Below, piece by piece: positions 51,085 through 59,196 of a stretch of 64,000 nt of DNA. Under the pieces are notes generated by a model. It was not told where the DNA came from. It worked only from the letters and a program-made list of their open reading frames with translations, and did not search any database. The position numbers and the translations under genes are program-made. This DNA is from Erythrobacter sanguineus (GTDB lineage: Bacteria; Pseudomonadota; Alphaproteobacteria; Sphingomonadales; Sphingomonadaceae): assembly GCF_900143235.1 (NCBI RefSeq), contig NZ_FRDF01000006.1, forward strand, positions 1-64,000, read 5' to 3'. Positions within the stretch are counted from its first letter, which is position 1. The number at the start of each line of letters is the position of its first letter.

Positions 51085-52019
51085 GCTCTCACCTTTTCTA
51101 GGTTCTGCAGTGCAAGCCGCTCGCCAGCCGCCTTCGCCGCAGCGGTCATAATGTCGAGGTTGCCGGAATATTTTGGCAGGTAGTCGCCCGCCCCCTCTAC
51201 CTCGAGGAAAACACTGGTTTTGAGACCGGCGAACTCGCCATAACCAGGAATTTTGAGGGGCCGGTTCGAGCCGAACCGTTCGAACTGCACTTCCTGCTTG
51301 AGGCGATAGCCAGGGACGTATGACTGGACGGTCTGCACCATGTCCTGCACCGACTGGCGGATAAGATCCTCGTCAACCTGATCGGTCAGCGTGAAGATCG
51401 TATCGCGCATGATCATCGGCGGTTCAGCCGGATTGAGGATGATAATCGCGCGTCCGCGGCCCGCGCCGCCGACGACTTCGATCGCCTTTGCGGTGGTCCG
51501 GGTAAATTCGTCGATATTGGCGCGCGTGCCCGGCCCTGCCGAACGCGATGATACCGATGCGACAATTTCTGCGTAATGGACCGGAGACACGCGCGATACG
51601 GCGGCAACGATCGGGATGGTAGCCTGGCCTCCGCAGGTGACCATGTTCACGTTGCGGACGCTGCTGTCGAGCACATTTCCTACCGGGGGCACGAAAAACG
51701 GCCCTAAAGCAGCAGGCGTCAGGTCAACGACCAGCTTGCCGTCCTGCTGCAGCGCGGCATCATGCACCTTGTGGGCGTAAGCCGAGGTTGCATCGAAGAC
51801 GATTCCGATCTCCGGATAAACCGGCAGCTTGCGCAGCCCGTCCATCCCTTCATGGGTGGTCGTCACACCGCGCTCGCGGGCCATCGCCAGCCCTTCCGAT
51901 GCTGGGTCGATGCCGACCACCGCAGCGAGTTCGAGCACATCCGAACCCTTGAGCATCTTGATCATCAGGTCAGTACCAATATTGCCTGAGCCGATGATCG
52001 CACATTTCATCTTGGGCAT
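51081..52019 (-). CDS. Acetaldehyde dehydrogenase (acylating)
   Basis: 312 residues from the ATG at 52017-52019, preceded by GAAAGGCAAG. NAD motif G-S-G-N-I-G-T-D near residue 10 and catalytic Cys in [10 protein letters not shown]. It oxidises acetaldehyde to acetyl-CoA within the aldolase-dehydrogenase complex. An earlier in-frame ATG (52034) lies inside the gap and lacks a better site. The C-terminal [17 protein letters not shown] is strictly typical of the family. Confidence 0.9.
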   Translation of the reverse strand: MPKMKCAIIGSGNIGTDLMIKMLKGSDVLELAAVVGIDPASEGLAMARERGVTTTHEGMDGLRKLPVYPEIGIVFDATSAYAHKVHDAALQQDGKLVVDLTPAALGPFFVPPVGNVLDSSVRNVNMVTCGGQATIPIVAAVSRVSPVHYAEIVASVSSRSAGPGTRANIDEFTRTTAKAIEVVGGAGRGRAIIILNPAEPPMIMRDTIFTLTDQVDEDLIRQSVQDMVQTVQSYVPGYRLKQEVQFERFGSNRPLKIPGYGEFAGLKTSVFLEVEGAGDYLPKYSGNLDIMTAAAKAAGERLALQNLEKVRA

Positions 52020-52041
52020 ACGCTTGCCTTTCATCCAATCT

Positions 52042-52854
52042 TCAGTTGCCGTTCGCGGCGAATTCTGCGCGAACTGTTCCAACTCCGTTGATTCTCGCCT
52101 CGACGACATCGCCGCGTTTTACCCCGGCCATGGGGCCGAGCGCACCGGACAGGATCACATCGCCTTCGAGTAGCGGCCGGCCGACCCGCGCCATGACCCG
52201 CGCCAGCCACAACGATGCGGTGATCGGGCTGCCCAAGCAGGCGATACCAGCGCCGACCGAAATGGGTTCGCCCTTGATCTCCATCACCATGCCGCATTCA
52301 CGCAGATCGAGCCCATCGAGCTTGCGCGGAACCGCGCCCAGCACGAACAGGCCACTTGAGGCATTATCGGCAACCGTATCCCAGATGCGAATGTCCCAAT
52401 TGGCCACCCGGCTGTCGACGATCTCGATCGCCGGCACGACATATTCCACCGCGCGGATCATTTCGGCGGTCGTTAGGTCCGGATGCGGCAGGTCGCGACC
52501 GATGACAATCGCGATCTCGGCTTCGACCTTGGGCTGAATCACCTGATCAAGCGAAACCGGTATGCCTTCAGGCACGTCCATGTCGGCAAACAGCATGCCG
52601 TAATCGGGCTGGTCGACGCCAAGCTGCCGCTGGACCGCAAGCGAAGTGAGCCCGATCTTGCGGCCTACCAGTCTTCGTCCGCTGTCGACATAGTGCCGGG
52701 TATTGACCTCCTGCACGGCATAGGCCGCATCCACCCCGCCCGCCGATATGAGATCGCGAACCGGTGCGACGGGAGTTCCGCTTGTCGCGGCACCGCGCAA
52801 TTGTTCGGCTGCTTGTTGAATGACCCGAGGGTCTATCGTTGTTTCCATGGTCAT
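52042..52854 (-). CDS. 2-Oxopent-4-enoate hydratase
   Basis: 270 residues. MhpD/DmpE type: G-R-K-I-G-L-T-S-x-[28 protein letters not shown]. It hydrates 2-oxopent-4-enoate (vinylpyruvate) to 4-hydroxy-2-oxovalerate, feeding the aldolase. It is the third member of this fold in the window; the differing signature blocks support three separate substrates. Confidence 0.87.
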   Translation of the reverse strand: MTMETTIDPRVIQQAAEQLRGAATSGTPVAPVRDLISAGGVDAAYAVQEVNTRHYVDSGRRLVGRKIGLTSLAVQRQLGVDQPDYGMLFADMDVPEGIPVSLDQVIQPKVEAEIAIVIGRDLPHPDLTTAEMIRAVEYVVPAIEIVDSRVANWDIRIWDTVADNASSGLFVLGAVPRKLDGLDLRECGMVMEIKGEPISVGAGIACLGSPITASLWLARVMARVGRPLLEGDVILSGALGPMAGVKRGDVVEARINGVGTVRAEFAANGN

Positions 52855-52858
52855 AATC

Positions 52859-54343
52859 TCAGAGCTTCACGCAAATGTTTGCGGTTTCAGTGTAGAATTC
52901 GAGGCTGTGAACACCGCCCTCCCGGCCGATCCCGGAATGGCCAGACCCGCCAAACGCCGTGCGCAAATCGCGCAGGAACCAGCAATTGACCCAGCACACA
53001 CCGACCTGCATCGCCGCTGCCACCCGGTGCGCGCGCGAAAGGTTTTCGGTCCACACGGTCGCGCACAATCCGTAGTCGGTGTCATTGGCCAGCGCGATAA
53101 CCTCGTCTTCGGAGTCGAACGGGATTACCCCGCAGCACGGACCGAAGATTTCCTCCCGCATCACTGTGCTGTCGTGCGCAAGTCCGGTCCACAGCGTCGG
53201 CTCCACGTAGAAGCCGCCCGCCTGATCGCCATCGACTTTCGGAACGCCGCCGCCGGTGACAACCGTCGCCCCTTCTTCGACCGCTTTCGCGTAATAGCCG
53301 AGCACCTTGTCGCGGTGCTCTGCGCTGCTCAACGGCCCAAGGTAGGCCGGATCGTCGATGGAACCGGGCTTGAATGCCTGCGCCGCCAGCGTCATCCGCC
53401 GGACGAACTCATCGAGCAGCGGCCGCTCGACATAGACCCTCTCTGTGCCGAGACAGACCTGCCCGGTGTTGAGAAAGACCGAGCGTGCCAGGCCCTCAAT
53501 CGCCTTGTCGAGATCAGCGTCGACGAAGATGATCGCCGCATTCTTGCCGCCGAGCTCGAAAGAAACGTCGCGGACCCCGACTGCAGCCTTTTGCATGATC
53601 GCCTGCCCGGTTCCGGTCTCGCCGGTAAAAGTGATCGCATCGACATCCTTGTTGGAGGTCAGGAACTCGCCCGCCGAGCCGCCGCCGAAACCATGGACGA
53701 CATTGTAGACGCCTTTGGGCATCCCCACCGCGTTCATGACCTCGCCGAGAAGCGCTGCTGTTCGGGGAGTTTCCTCCGAAGGCTTGATTACCACTGTGTT
53801 TCCGCAGGCTAGCGCCGGTCCGACCTTCCAGGTCATCAGCAGCAACGGGAAGTTCCACGGGCAGATCACCGCGATCACGCCCTTGGGCTTGCGCACGGCA
53901 TAATTGATCGCCTGCCCACCATCAGGCGTCGGCGTGGTGAAGGATTCACCTGGCATCGTCGCGATAACGTCGGCGAACATGCGGAAATTCGCCGCGCCGC
54001 GCGGAATGTCGATGTGCGAAGCCACGTGACGGGGCTTGCCGGTATCGGCCACCTCGGCATCGAGAAAATCATCCGCACGACGCTCGATTTCGGTGGCTAC
54101 CGCGACGATCAACTTGACCCTCTCGGCAGTCGTCATCTTTCCCCACGGTCCGTTCAGCGCCGCCCTCGCCGCCGCCACTGCATCGGAGACATCGGCTTCG
54201 CTTGCCTCATGAACCGTGCCGATCGTTTGTCCGGTTGCAGGATTGACGTTGTCAAAGGTCTTTCCCTGGCTGCCCTTGCGAAAGGAGCCTCCAATGAAAT
54301 TGAGTATGGTGTCGGTTACAGGTCGAGGCGGATTGGTAGTCAT
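52859..54343 (-). CDS. xylG: 2-Hydroxymuconic semialdehyde dehydrogenase
   Basis: 494 residues. Catalytic Cys297 in N-T-G-Q-V-C-L-G-T-E and Glu263 in F-E-L-G-G-K-N-A. N-F-I-G-G-S-F near the N-terminus, I-C-P-W-N-F-P-L-L-L-M-T-W-K and the full-length homology to XylG/DmpC-type enzymes support the call. It opens the oxalocrotonate branch by oxidising the meta-cleavage product of unsubstituted or 4-substituted catechols. Only 4 bases separate its stop from the hydratase gene. Confidence 0.88.
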   Translation of the reverse strand: MTTNPPRPVTDTILNFIGGSFRKGSQGKTFDNVNPATGQTIGTVHEASEADVSDAVAAARAALNGPWGKMTTAERVKLIVAVATEIERRADDFLDAEVADTGKPRHVASHIDIPRGAANFRMFADVIATMPGESFTTPTPDGGQAINYAVRKPKGVIAVICPWNFPLLLMTWKVGPALACGNTVVIKPSEETPRTAALLGEVMNAVGMPKGVYNVVHGFGGGSAGEFLTSNKDVDAITFTGETGTGQAIMQKAAVGVRDVSFELGGKNAAIIFVDADLDKAIEGLARSVFLNTGQVCLGTERVYVERPLLDEFVRRMTLAAQAFKPGSIDDPAYLGPLSSAEHRDKVLGYYAKAVEEGATVVTGGGVPKVDGDQAGGFYVEPTLWTGLAHDSTVMREEIFGPCCGVIPFDSEDEVIALANDTDYGLCATVWTENLSRAHRVAAAMQVGVCWVNCWFLRDLRTAFGGSGHSGIGREGGVHSLEFYTETANICVKL

Positions 54344-54356
54344 TTGATTTCTATCG

Positions 54357-54372
54357 TTCCAATGTATTGAGG
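54357..54372 (-). promoter_or_regulatory. Weak GTGCAA-family site before xylG
   Basis: The minus strand reads CCTCAA-TACA-TTGGAA and shares the 11-mer CAATACATTGG with the site in front of the hydrolase gene (56704-56719). It is only 14 bp from the xylG start and has no suitable promoter spacing, so it may be a chance or relic match. Confidence 0.25.
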
Positions 54373-54382
54373 CGCCGGCCGC

Positions 54383-54814
54383 TCACTGCTGCTCTGCGCC
54401 GATCGCGGAGAGGCCGGCATTGGCGCAGGAAATATCGAGTTCTTCAGATCCGCCAGAGACGCCGATTGCGCCGACGAATTCGCCATCGATAACGATCGGC
54501 AGCCCCCCGCCAAACATCACGATGCCCGGTCGCGCGGTAATTCCGGTGCACAGCGCCGGATTGCCCGAAACCATATGGTACACGTCAGGCGTCGCAACCC
54601 GAAAGCTGGCGGCGGTATAGGCCTTGTCCTGGGCAATTTGTGACGAGGGAAAGGGTGTACCGCTCGCGCGCAGCAAAGCCACCAGTTCGCCTCCTCCACC
54701 GATGACGGCGGCAACGACCGGGCAACCGGCTTCCTCGCCCTTGGCGACGGCGGCCGAAACCGCTTGTGCGGCCAAGCCGTGTCCGATTGTCCGGATTGTC
54801 ACCAAACCGTCCAT
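54383..54814 (-). CDS. HbpS/GlcG-family protein of the meta-cleavage operon
   Basis: 143 residues, Pfam HbpS/GlcG-like: A-A-V-I-G-G-G-G-E-L-V-A-L-L-R, A-Q-D-K-A-Y-T-A-A-S-F, G-G-G-L-P-I-V-I-D-G-E-F-V-G-A-I-G-V-S-G-G. Related proteins (NahX-like) recur inside catechol meta-cleavage operons and may bind a cofactor or help the dioxygenase, but the activity is not settled. It sits 2 bases after the catechol dioxygenase gene, so coupled expression is very likely. Confidence 0.8.
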   Translation of the reverse strand: MDGLVTIRTIGHGLAAQAVSAAVAKGEEAGCPVVAAVIGGGGELVALLRASGTPFPSSQIAQDKAYTAASFRVATPDVYHMVSGNPALCTGITARPGIVMFGGGLPIVIDGEFVGAIGVSGGSEELDISCANAGLSAIGAEQQ

Positions 54815-54816
54815 GA

Positions 54817-55740
54817 TCAGGTGTTTACCGTCATGAAGCGGTCGGTCAGCGCCTTCTCATAATAGAAAATCGCCTTGCCCGCGTTTTCCGCCTGCCACAT
54901 GCGGCGCGGGTTGTCGGGGTAGTAGAAATAGCCGCCGCTGAACGTCTCGTTGCGGTTGCCCGACGGATCGAAGAAATAGATCGTCTGGCCGCGAGTGATC
55001 CCGTGGCGCGTCGGGCCGATGTCGAGCGAGATATCGTAGCGACTGATAATGTCAGCCGCGTGCCCAACATCGTGCCAGGATTCGAGGTTGAACGAAGTGT
55101 GGTGGATCCGGCCATCTTCCGGATAGCCCAGAAAGGCGACATCATGGGCCTTATTGCTGCATGAAAGGAATATACCGAGACGTGCCCCCGTACTTTCGTC
55201 GACCAGTTCCTCAGTGACTGAGAAGTCGAGAACTTCCACGAAGATCTTGGCGCTCGCCGAGATGTCCACGCCGTTGAGCGCGCAGTGATCAAAGCGGGTT
55301 GCCCGCATGCCACGCGGTTCGGCTATCCAGACATCAGGATTGCGGACCGCCGGCCCGGTTTCGGACAGCTCCATTTCTGCGTATAGGTCAAACACATGCG
55401 AGGTCGGCGTGTTGAAGCGGATTTTGCGTCCGACACCCGGATCTTCGCCAGCGGGAATGACATCGACGTGCACTCCCGCGTCGAGCAGGCGTTCGGCAAA
55501 ATGATCAAGATCGGAGTCTTTCGCGACCTTGAACGCCATCCGGTCAAGCCCAGCGGTATCGGCTTCGCGCAGGATAATGCTGTGGCGGTCGAATTCGTCG
55601 AACGCCTGGAAGAAGGCACGCCCATCCTCGACGCTGACGAGATTGAGACCAATCCGGTCACGATAATGAACAATAGCCTCATCGAGATCGAGGACCCGCA
55701 GTTGCACATATCCAGGGCGAATTACACCGGTCAAAGCCAT
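54817..55740 (-). CDS. xylE: Catechol 2,3-dioxygenase (extradiol)
   Basis: 307 residues. Two-domain vicinal-oxygen-chelate enzyme of the XylE type. Iron ligands are H152 (F-D-H-C-A-L), H214 (I-H-H-T-S-F) and E265 (N-E-T-F-S-G-G). P-G-Y-V-Q-L-R-V-L-D-L at the N-terminus and F-F-D-P-S-G-N-R are typical. It cleaves catechol next to the diol to 2-hydroxymuconic semialdehyde. Position between the hydrolase and HbpS genes and the dedicated XylT-like ferredoxin support the assignment. Confidence 0.9.
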   Translation of the reverse strand: MALTGVIRPGYVQLRVLDLDEAIVHYRDRIGLNLVSVEDGRAFFQAFDEFDRHSIILREADTAGLDRMAFKVAKDSDLDHFAERLLDAGVHVDVIPAGEDPGVGRKIRFNTPTSHVFDLYAEMELSETGPAVRNPDVWIAEPRGMRATRFDHCALNGVDISASAKIFVEVLDFSVTEELVDESTGARLGIFLSCSNKAHDVAFLGYPEDGRIHHTSFNLESWHDVGHAADIISRYDISLDIGPTRHGITRGQTIYFFDPSGNRNETFSGGYFYYPDNPRRMWQAENAGKAIFYYEKALTDRFMTVNT

Positions 55741-55760
55741 TTCAGTTCTCCTTGTATGCG

Positions 55761-56612
55761 TCAGCCCTTGAGGCCGTTGGTGAAAAATTCAGACACAACT
55801 CGATTAAAGCTGGCCATGCGCTCAATCTGAACCCAGTGCCCGCATTCGCCGAACACGTTCAGGTCAGCACGAGGCAGCAGCGTTGCCAAGCGCACGCTCG
55901 ACTCCAGTGGAATAACCTGATCGAACCGGCCATGCAGCACCAGCATTTCGTGTTGCAGCGCAGCAATGTCTTCTTCGCGGCTTGCCAGCATCGCGATATT
56001 GGCTTGACGGTTCGCGCCGCCAAAGGTCGCATGATACGGTTCCTGTGCACCAGGACGCATACTTGCTTCGTATCGCGACTTGATCAGATCGTCGGTCAGC
56101 CTGCTGTGATCCCAGGCAAGATATTCGAGCGACGAGCGCATGGCCTCGACCGAGGGAACATAGCCCCAGACCTCATCGAGCGCAGGCGTGATCGGGAACT
56201 CAAGACCGGCCGGTCCCATCAGTACCGCCCGCTCAACTCGATCCGGATGCGCGATCGTGAAAGCCAGCGCAATGCCGCCACCGAACGAATTGCCCACCAT
56301 CGACACCTTGTCTATGCCAAGCCCATCGAGCAGGGCGGCAATCTGGTCGACCCAGATCTGCTTGTCTTCGATACGGCCCTTGGAATCGGAATAACCAAAT
56401 CCGTACATGTCCGGCGCAATCACCCGGAACTGTTTCGCAAGAGCTGGCATATTGAGCCGCCAGTTAGCCCATGCCGTGACACCTGGTCCCGATCCATGGA
56501 TAAGCACGACCGGCGTACCTTCGCCCACATCATGGTAGTTGGTAACACTGCCATCGACCACCAGCGACTTGCCAATCTCGGGGCGTGCATCTTCTTTCGT
56601 TGCGGTGACCAT
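55761..56612 (-). CDS. xylF: 2-Hydroxymuconic semialdehyde hydrolase
   Basis: 283 residues. Catalytic Ser109 in G-N-S-F-G-G-G, Asp in H-G-R-F-D-Q-V-I-P and His in G-H-W-V-Q-I-E-R. H-G-S-G-P-G-V-T-A-W-A-N-W is the DmpD/XylF form of the oxyanion loop. It hydrolyses ring-cleavage products of 3-substituted catechols, the alternative to xylG. First gene of the core meta-cleavage set; its leader contains a 33-bp perfect hairpin (56649-56681) and a GTGCAA-type site. Confidence 0.87.
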   Translation of the reverse strand: MVTATKEDARPEIGKSLVVDGSVTNYHDVGEGTPVVLIHGSGPGVTAWANWRLNMPALAKQFRVIAPDMYGFGYSDSKGRIEDKQIWVDQIAALLDGLGIDKVSMVGNSFGGGIALAFTIAHPDRVERAVLMGPAGLEFPITPALDEVWGYVPSVEAMRSSLEYLAWDHSRLTDDLIKSRYEASMRPGAQEPYHATFGGANRQANIAMLASREEDIAALQHEMLVLHGRFDQVIPLESSVRLATLLPRADLNVFGECGHWVQIERMASFNRVVSEFFTNGLKG

Positions 56613-56648
56613 ATCTCTCCCGATCGCGCCTTTTCCGCCTTCGATCCT

Positions 56649-56681
56649 TAGCGCCTCCCGTCATTTTGACGGGAGGCGCTA
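56649..56681 (-). promoter_or_regulatory. Perfect 15-bp hairpin in the leader of the meta-cleavage operon
   Basis: Arms 56649-56663 and 56667-56681 are fully complementary with a 3-base loop. It lies 37 bp before the xylF start and after the GST gene. No T-run follows on either strand. A promoter from the adjacent GTGCAA-type site would start transcription at about the outer arm, placing the hairpin at the 5' end of the mRNA, where it could protect the transcript. Confidence 0.55.
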
Positions 56682-56703
56682 TAGACGGTCGCTAGATTCG
56701 CTT

Positions 56704-56719
56704 TCCCAATGTATTGCAC
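56704..56719 (-). promoter_or_regulatory. GTGCAA-type operator upstream of xylF
   Basis: The minus strand reads GTGCAA-TACA-TTGGGA: one conserved half-site and one degenerate half, compared with the perfect palindrome at 62273-62288. It lies 92 bp before the xylF start. A -10-like TCTATA follows 18 bases after TTGGGA. Confidence 0.45.
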
Positions 56720-56791
56720 AAAACAGAACGCATTGGCAATTAGCGAATGCCCTTTACTCGCCGTATGTCCGCGTGCGGTTCACGCGCTGCC

Positions 56792-57397
56792 TCATGCCAG
56801 ACCTTCGGCTTTTAGCGCTGCACCCACAGCGGGACGCTGCGCGATCTTGCCGGCATAAGCGCCGAGCGCGGGATATGCAGACATATCGATGCCCACATAT
56901 CCAGGCCATCCAAGCATCACGAACAGGTAGATGTCGGCGACGCTGAACGAATCGCCGGCGAAATGATCCCGCCCGGTCAGTTCCTTGTCGAGCGCGGCAA
57001 GGTGGTTCTTGACCGCCACTGCGGCCGCCGCCTTGGCTTCATCGGACGTTCCGGGAGCAAACAAAGGCACAAAGGCCTTGTGGAATTCTGAACCGAGGAA
57101 GCTGAGGCGGCTCAACAACTGGTAACGCGCAAGGCTGCCCTCGGCTGGCGCCAGGCCAACTGCAGATCCCTGATCGGCGATATAGAGCAGGATGGCCGGG
57201 TTCTCTGTCAGGGTCTCACCGTTGTCCAGGGTCAGCGCCGGGACCTTGCCTGAAGGATTAACGGCCAGAAAATCGTCGCCTGCTTCGGTTTTGCGGGTTG
57301 CGAGATCGACCTTGACCGCCTCGAAATCCGCGCCGGTTTCGCGCAGGGCAATATGCGGTGCAAGCGAACAGGCGCCGGGACTGATGAACAATTGCAT
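56792..57397 (-). CDS. Glutathione S-transferase (BphK-like, beta class)
   Basis: 201 residues. The thioredoxin-like N-terminal domain starts M-Q-L-F-I-S-P-G-A-C-S-L-A-P-H-I, with Cys10 as the beta-class catalytic cysteine. V-N-P-S-G-K-V-P-A-L and T-E-N-P-A-I bind glutathione, and an all-helical C-terminal domain follows. BphK-type GSTs are carried in many biphenyl and PAH clusters and can dehalogenate ring-cleavage metabolites or protect from electrophiles. It lies between RHO set 4 and the meta-cleavage genes. Confidence 0.85.
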   Translation of the reverse strand: MQLFISPGACSLAPHIALRETGADFEAVKVDLATRKTEAGDDFLAVNPSGKVPALTLDNGETLTENPAILLYIADQGSAVGLAPAEGSLARYQLLSRLSFLGSEFHKAFVPLFAPGTSDEAKAAAAVAVKNHLAALDKELTGRDHFAGDSFSVADIYLFVMLGWPGYVGIDMSAYPALGAYAGKIAQRPAVGAALKAEGLA

Positions 57398-57439
57398 TGT
57401 GTTTCTCCTCTTGTCTCTTGTCGGTAAAAATTACGGCCG

Positions 57440-57919
57440 TCAGATCGGGGTCGCCAGCAGGGTCGCGATCCGGTGGGTGTCGTAGACGCACGTCCGGCTG
57501 ACCAACCTTGCCGCGCCGTCCTTGACAAGCAACCTGTCGATATACTTCCCGGCATTGTAGATGCGCGTTTCACCGTCGTTGCGGGTTTGCAGCACGGCAT
57601 AGCTGGCCTCCGCCGTCACCGTGTTCCCCTCGCTCCCGGTCACAACCGCCCGAGAGATTAGATGACGACTGAAATGTTCGGGGAACACGTTGGCATGGCG
57701 CAGGGCCACCACGCGATCCACCAGCATCCCCTTGCTGTCACAATACATCACTGCGGCAGGCAGGCCATTGTCGACATTCTCGCGAGCGATCACCTGATAG
57801 AGGCAATCTTCAACAAAGAACTCGGGCCAATCTTCAAGACGCCCGTCATCGAGGCATAGGCCGTAAGCGGCGTTCAGGGAATCGATCAGCCCTTGCAGAA
57901 CGGGATCGGCGATCGTCAT
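57440..57919 (-). CDS. Aromatic-ring-hydroxylating dioxygenase beta subunit (set 4)
   Basis: 159 residues. Blocks are L-E-D-W-P-E-F-F-V-E-D-C-L-Y, V-I-A-R-E-N, and C-D-S-K-G-M-L-V-D-R. The same blocks occur in the partial beta subunit at the right window edge (63687 on), so sets 4 and 6 are related. The start overlaps the stop of the alpha gene by four bases. These features match the anthranilate/salicylate-type small subunits (AndAd/AhdA2-like). Confidence 0.85.
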   Translation of the reverse strand: MTIADPVLQGLIDSLNAAYGLCLDDGRLEDWPEFFVEDCLYQVIARENVDNGLPAAVMYCDSKGMLVDRVVALRHANVFPEHFSRHLISRAVVTGSEGNTVTAEASYAVLQTRNDGETRIYNAGKYIDRLLVKDGAARLVSRTCVYDTHRIATLLATPI

Positions 57920-59196
57920 GCCGGCACCTCCGCTGTCGAGGCCGACAAGGCATCACTCATCAATTCCAGATACCCTTTCCAGAATCCACGCACGGCGTTC
58001 TCATCCATGCCCATCGGCGCGTAGTATTCGCGCACATCGTCGCCACCCATTTCGATGAAATTAAACTTGCCTTCCGCCCCGATGGTCCCCTGCTGGCAAA
58101 GCTCGACTGCTTCGCCGTCCTCCATCGATATCAGCCCGGAAGGCCCGACAAGATTCAGGTTGCGCAGGCGGTGCCGCGTTGTTTCCTCATCATCGTCGGC
58201 ATAGCCAAAATAGGTCCAGACCAGCTCTGTCTTGTCAGGGCCAAGCGTCACGATCTGACGGGTCGCCAGCGTGTTCTGGATTTGCTGCAGCACCACGTTG
58301 GGGAACAGCGACTGGATGTGCAGCCCCACATCGTCGTCAATTTCGGGCCGGAATTGCAACAGTCTTTCATCCTGCAATTTCGTCGCCCCTTGCATCTCCC
58401 GATTGGCTTCGTCGCCGAACGACGTGTAATCGATGTCGCCCTTGGGCTTGGACACCGTAAAGACATTATGGAAGCCCTGCTCCGTAAGCTCTCCGGCGCT
58501 GTCCTGGCTTTGGCGGTAAATGCCGAAGGTGGGGTAGAACAGATGCAGCAAGGCGCCGTGATAGCTATCCCGGCTGTTTTCGGAATAGAGCTTCCAATTG
58601 CCCGCCATATACTGCCGCGAATAGCCCAACACTTTGATCGGACGATGGAAAACCCGGTCGATATATTTGCGCATCACGGGACCTAGAAAATCCTCGAGCG
58701 GCTCTATCTCGGACGAAAACGTGCCGAAAACCATGCCCTTGTAGCTCTCAACCCGCAGCTTCTCGAGCGAGTGATTGGCCGGATCGAAATCCTTGTCATA
58801 GCCGCCGACGCCCTTCATGCCGCGCCGGAACGGCACGCCAACCAGCGTTCCTTCGGAATCGTAAGCCCACTGGTGATAGACGCAGACAAAAGCGCCATCG
58901 GCCTGGTTACCGCGCAGCGAGCGGCACACGGTCGCCCCCTTGTGTGCGCAGCGGTTGACCCAGGCGAAGATCTTGCTGTCCTGACCGCGCACCAGTACCA
59001 CTGGTGTTTCACCGACATGGCTCGTCCGAAAATCGCCTGCATTGGCAATTTCGGCTTCTAGTCCAAGGTAACACCAGGTGCGCCCTTTGAAGACGTTGCT
59101 CTGTTCCGCAGCGAAGACTTCGGGGTCGTGATAGACCTTATAGTCGATCGCCGTGGGGATTGATCGCTGGGCCTCAACCCGCACTTGAGTGTTCAT
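57916..59196 (-). CDS. Aromatic-ring-hydroxylating dioxygenase alpha subunit (set 4), salicylate/anthranilate type
   Basis: 426 residues. The Rieske centre is C83-x-H85 and C105-x2-H108, with the variant Y-H-Q-W. The iron site is D210, H213 and H218. C-A-H-K-G-A-T-V-C-R-S-L-R-G and M-A-G-N-W-K-L-Y-S-E-N are typical of three-component anthranilate 1,2-dioxygenase and sphingomonad salicylate 1-hydroxylases. The start overlaps the stop of the PdxA-like gene by four bases. A hydroxy- or amino-benzoate is the likely substrate, giving catechol for the adjacent meta pathway. Confidence 0.86.
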   Translation of the reverse strand: MNTQVRVEAQRSIPTAIDYKVYHDPEVFAAEQSNVFKGRTWCYLGLEAEIANAGDFRTSHVGETPVVLVRGQDSKIFAWVNRCAHKGATVCRSLRGNQADGAFVCVYHQWAYDSEGTLVGVPFRRGMKGVGGYDKDFDPANHSLEKLRVESYKGMVFGTFSSEIEPLEDFLGPVMRKYIDRVFHRPIKVLGYSRQYMAGNWKLYSENSRDSYHGALLHLFYPTFGIYRQSQDSAGELTEQGFHNVFTVSKPKGDIDYTSFGDEANREMQGATKLQDERLLQFRPEIDDDVGLHIQSLFPNVVLQQIQNTLATRQIVTLGPDKTELVWTYFGYADDDEETTRHRLRNLNLVGPSGLISMEDGEAVELCQQGTIGAEGKFNFIEMGGDDVREYYAPMGMDENAVRGFWKGYLELMSDALSASTAEVPA

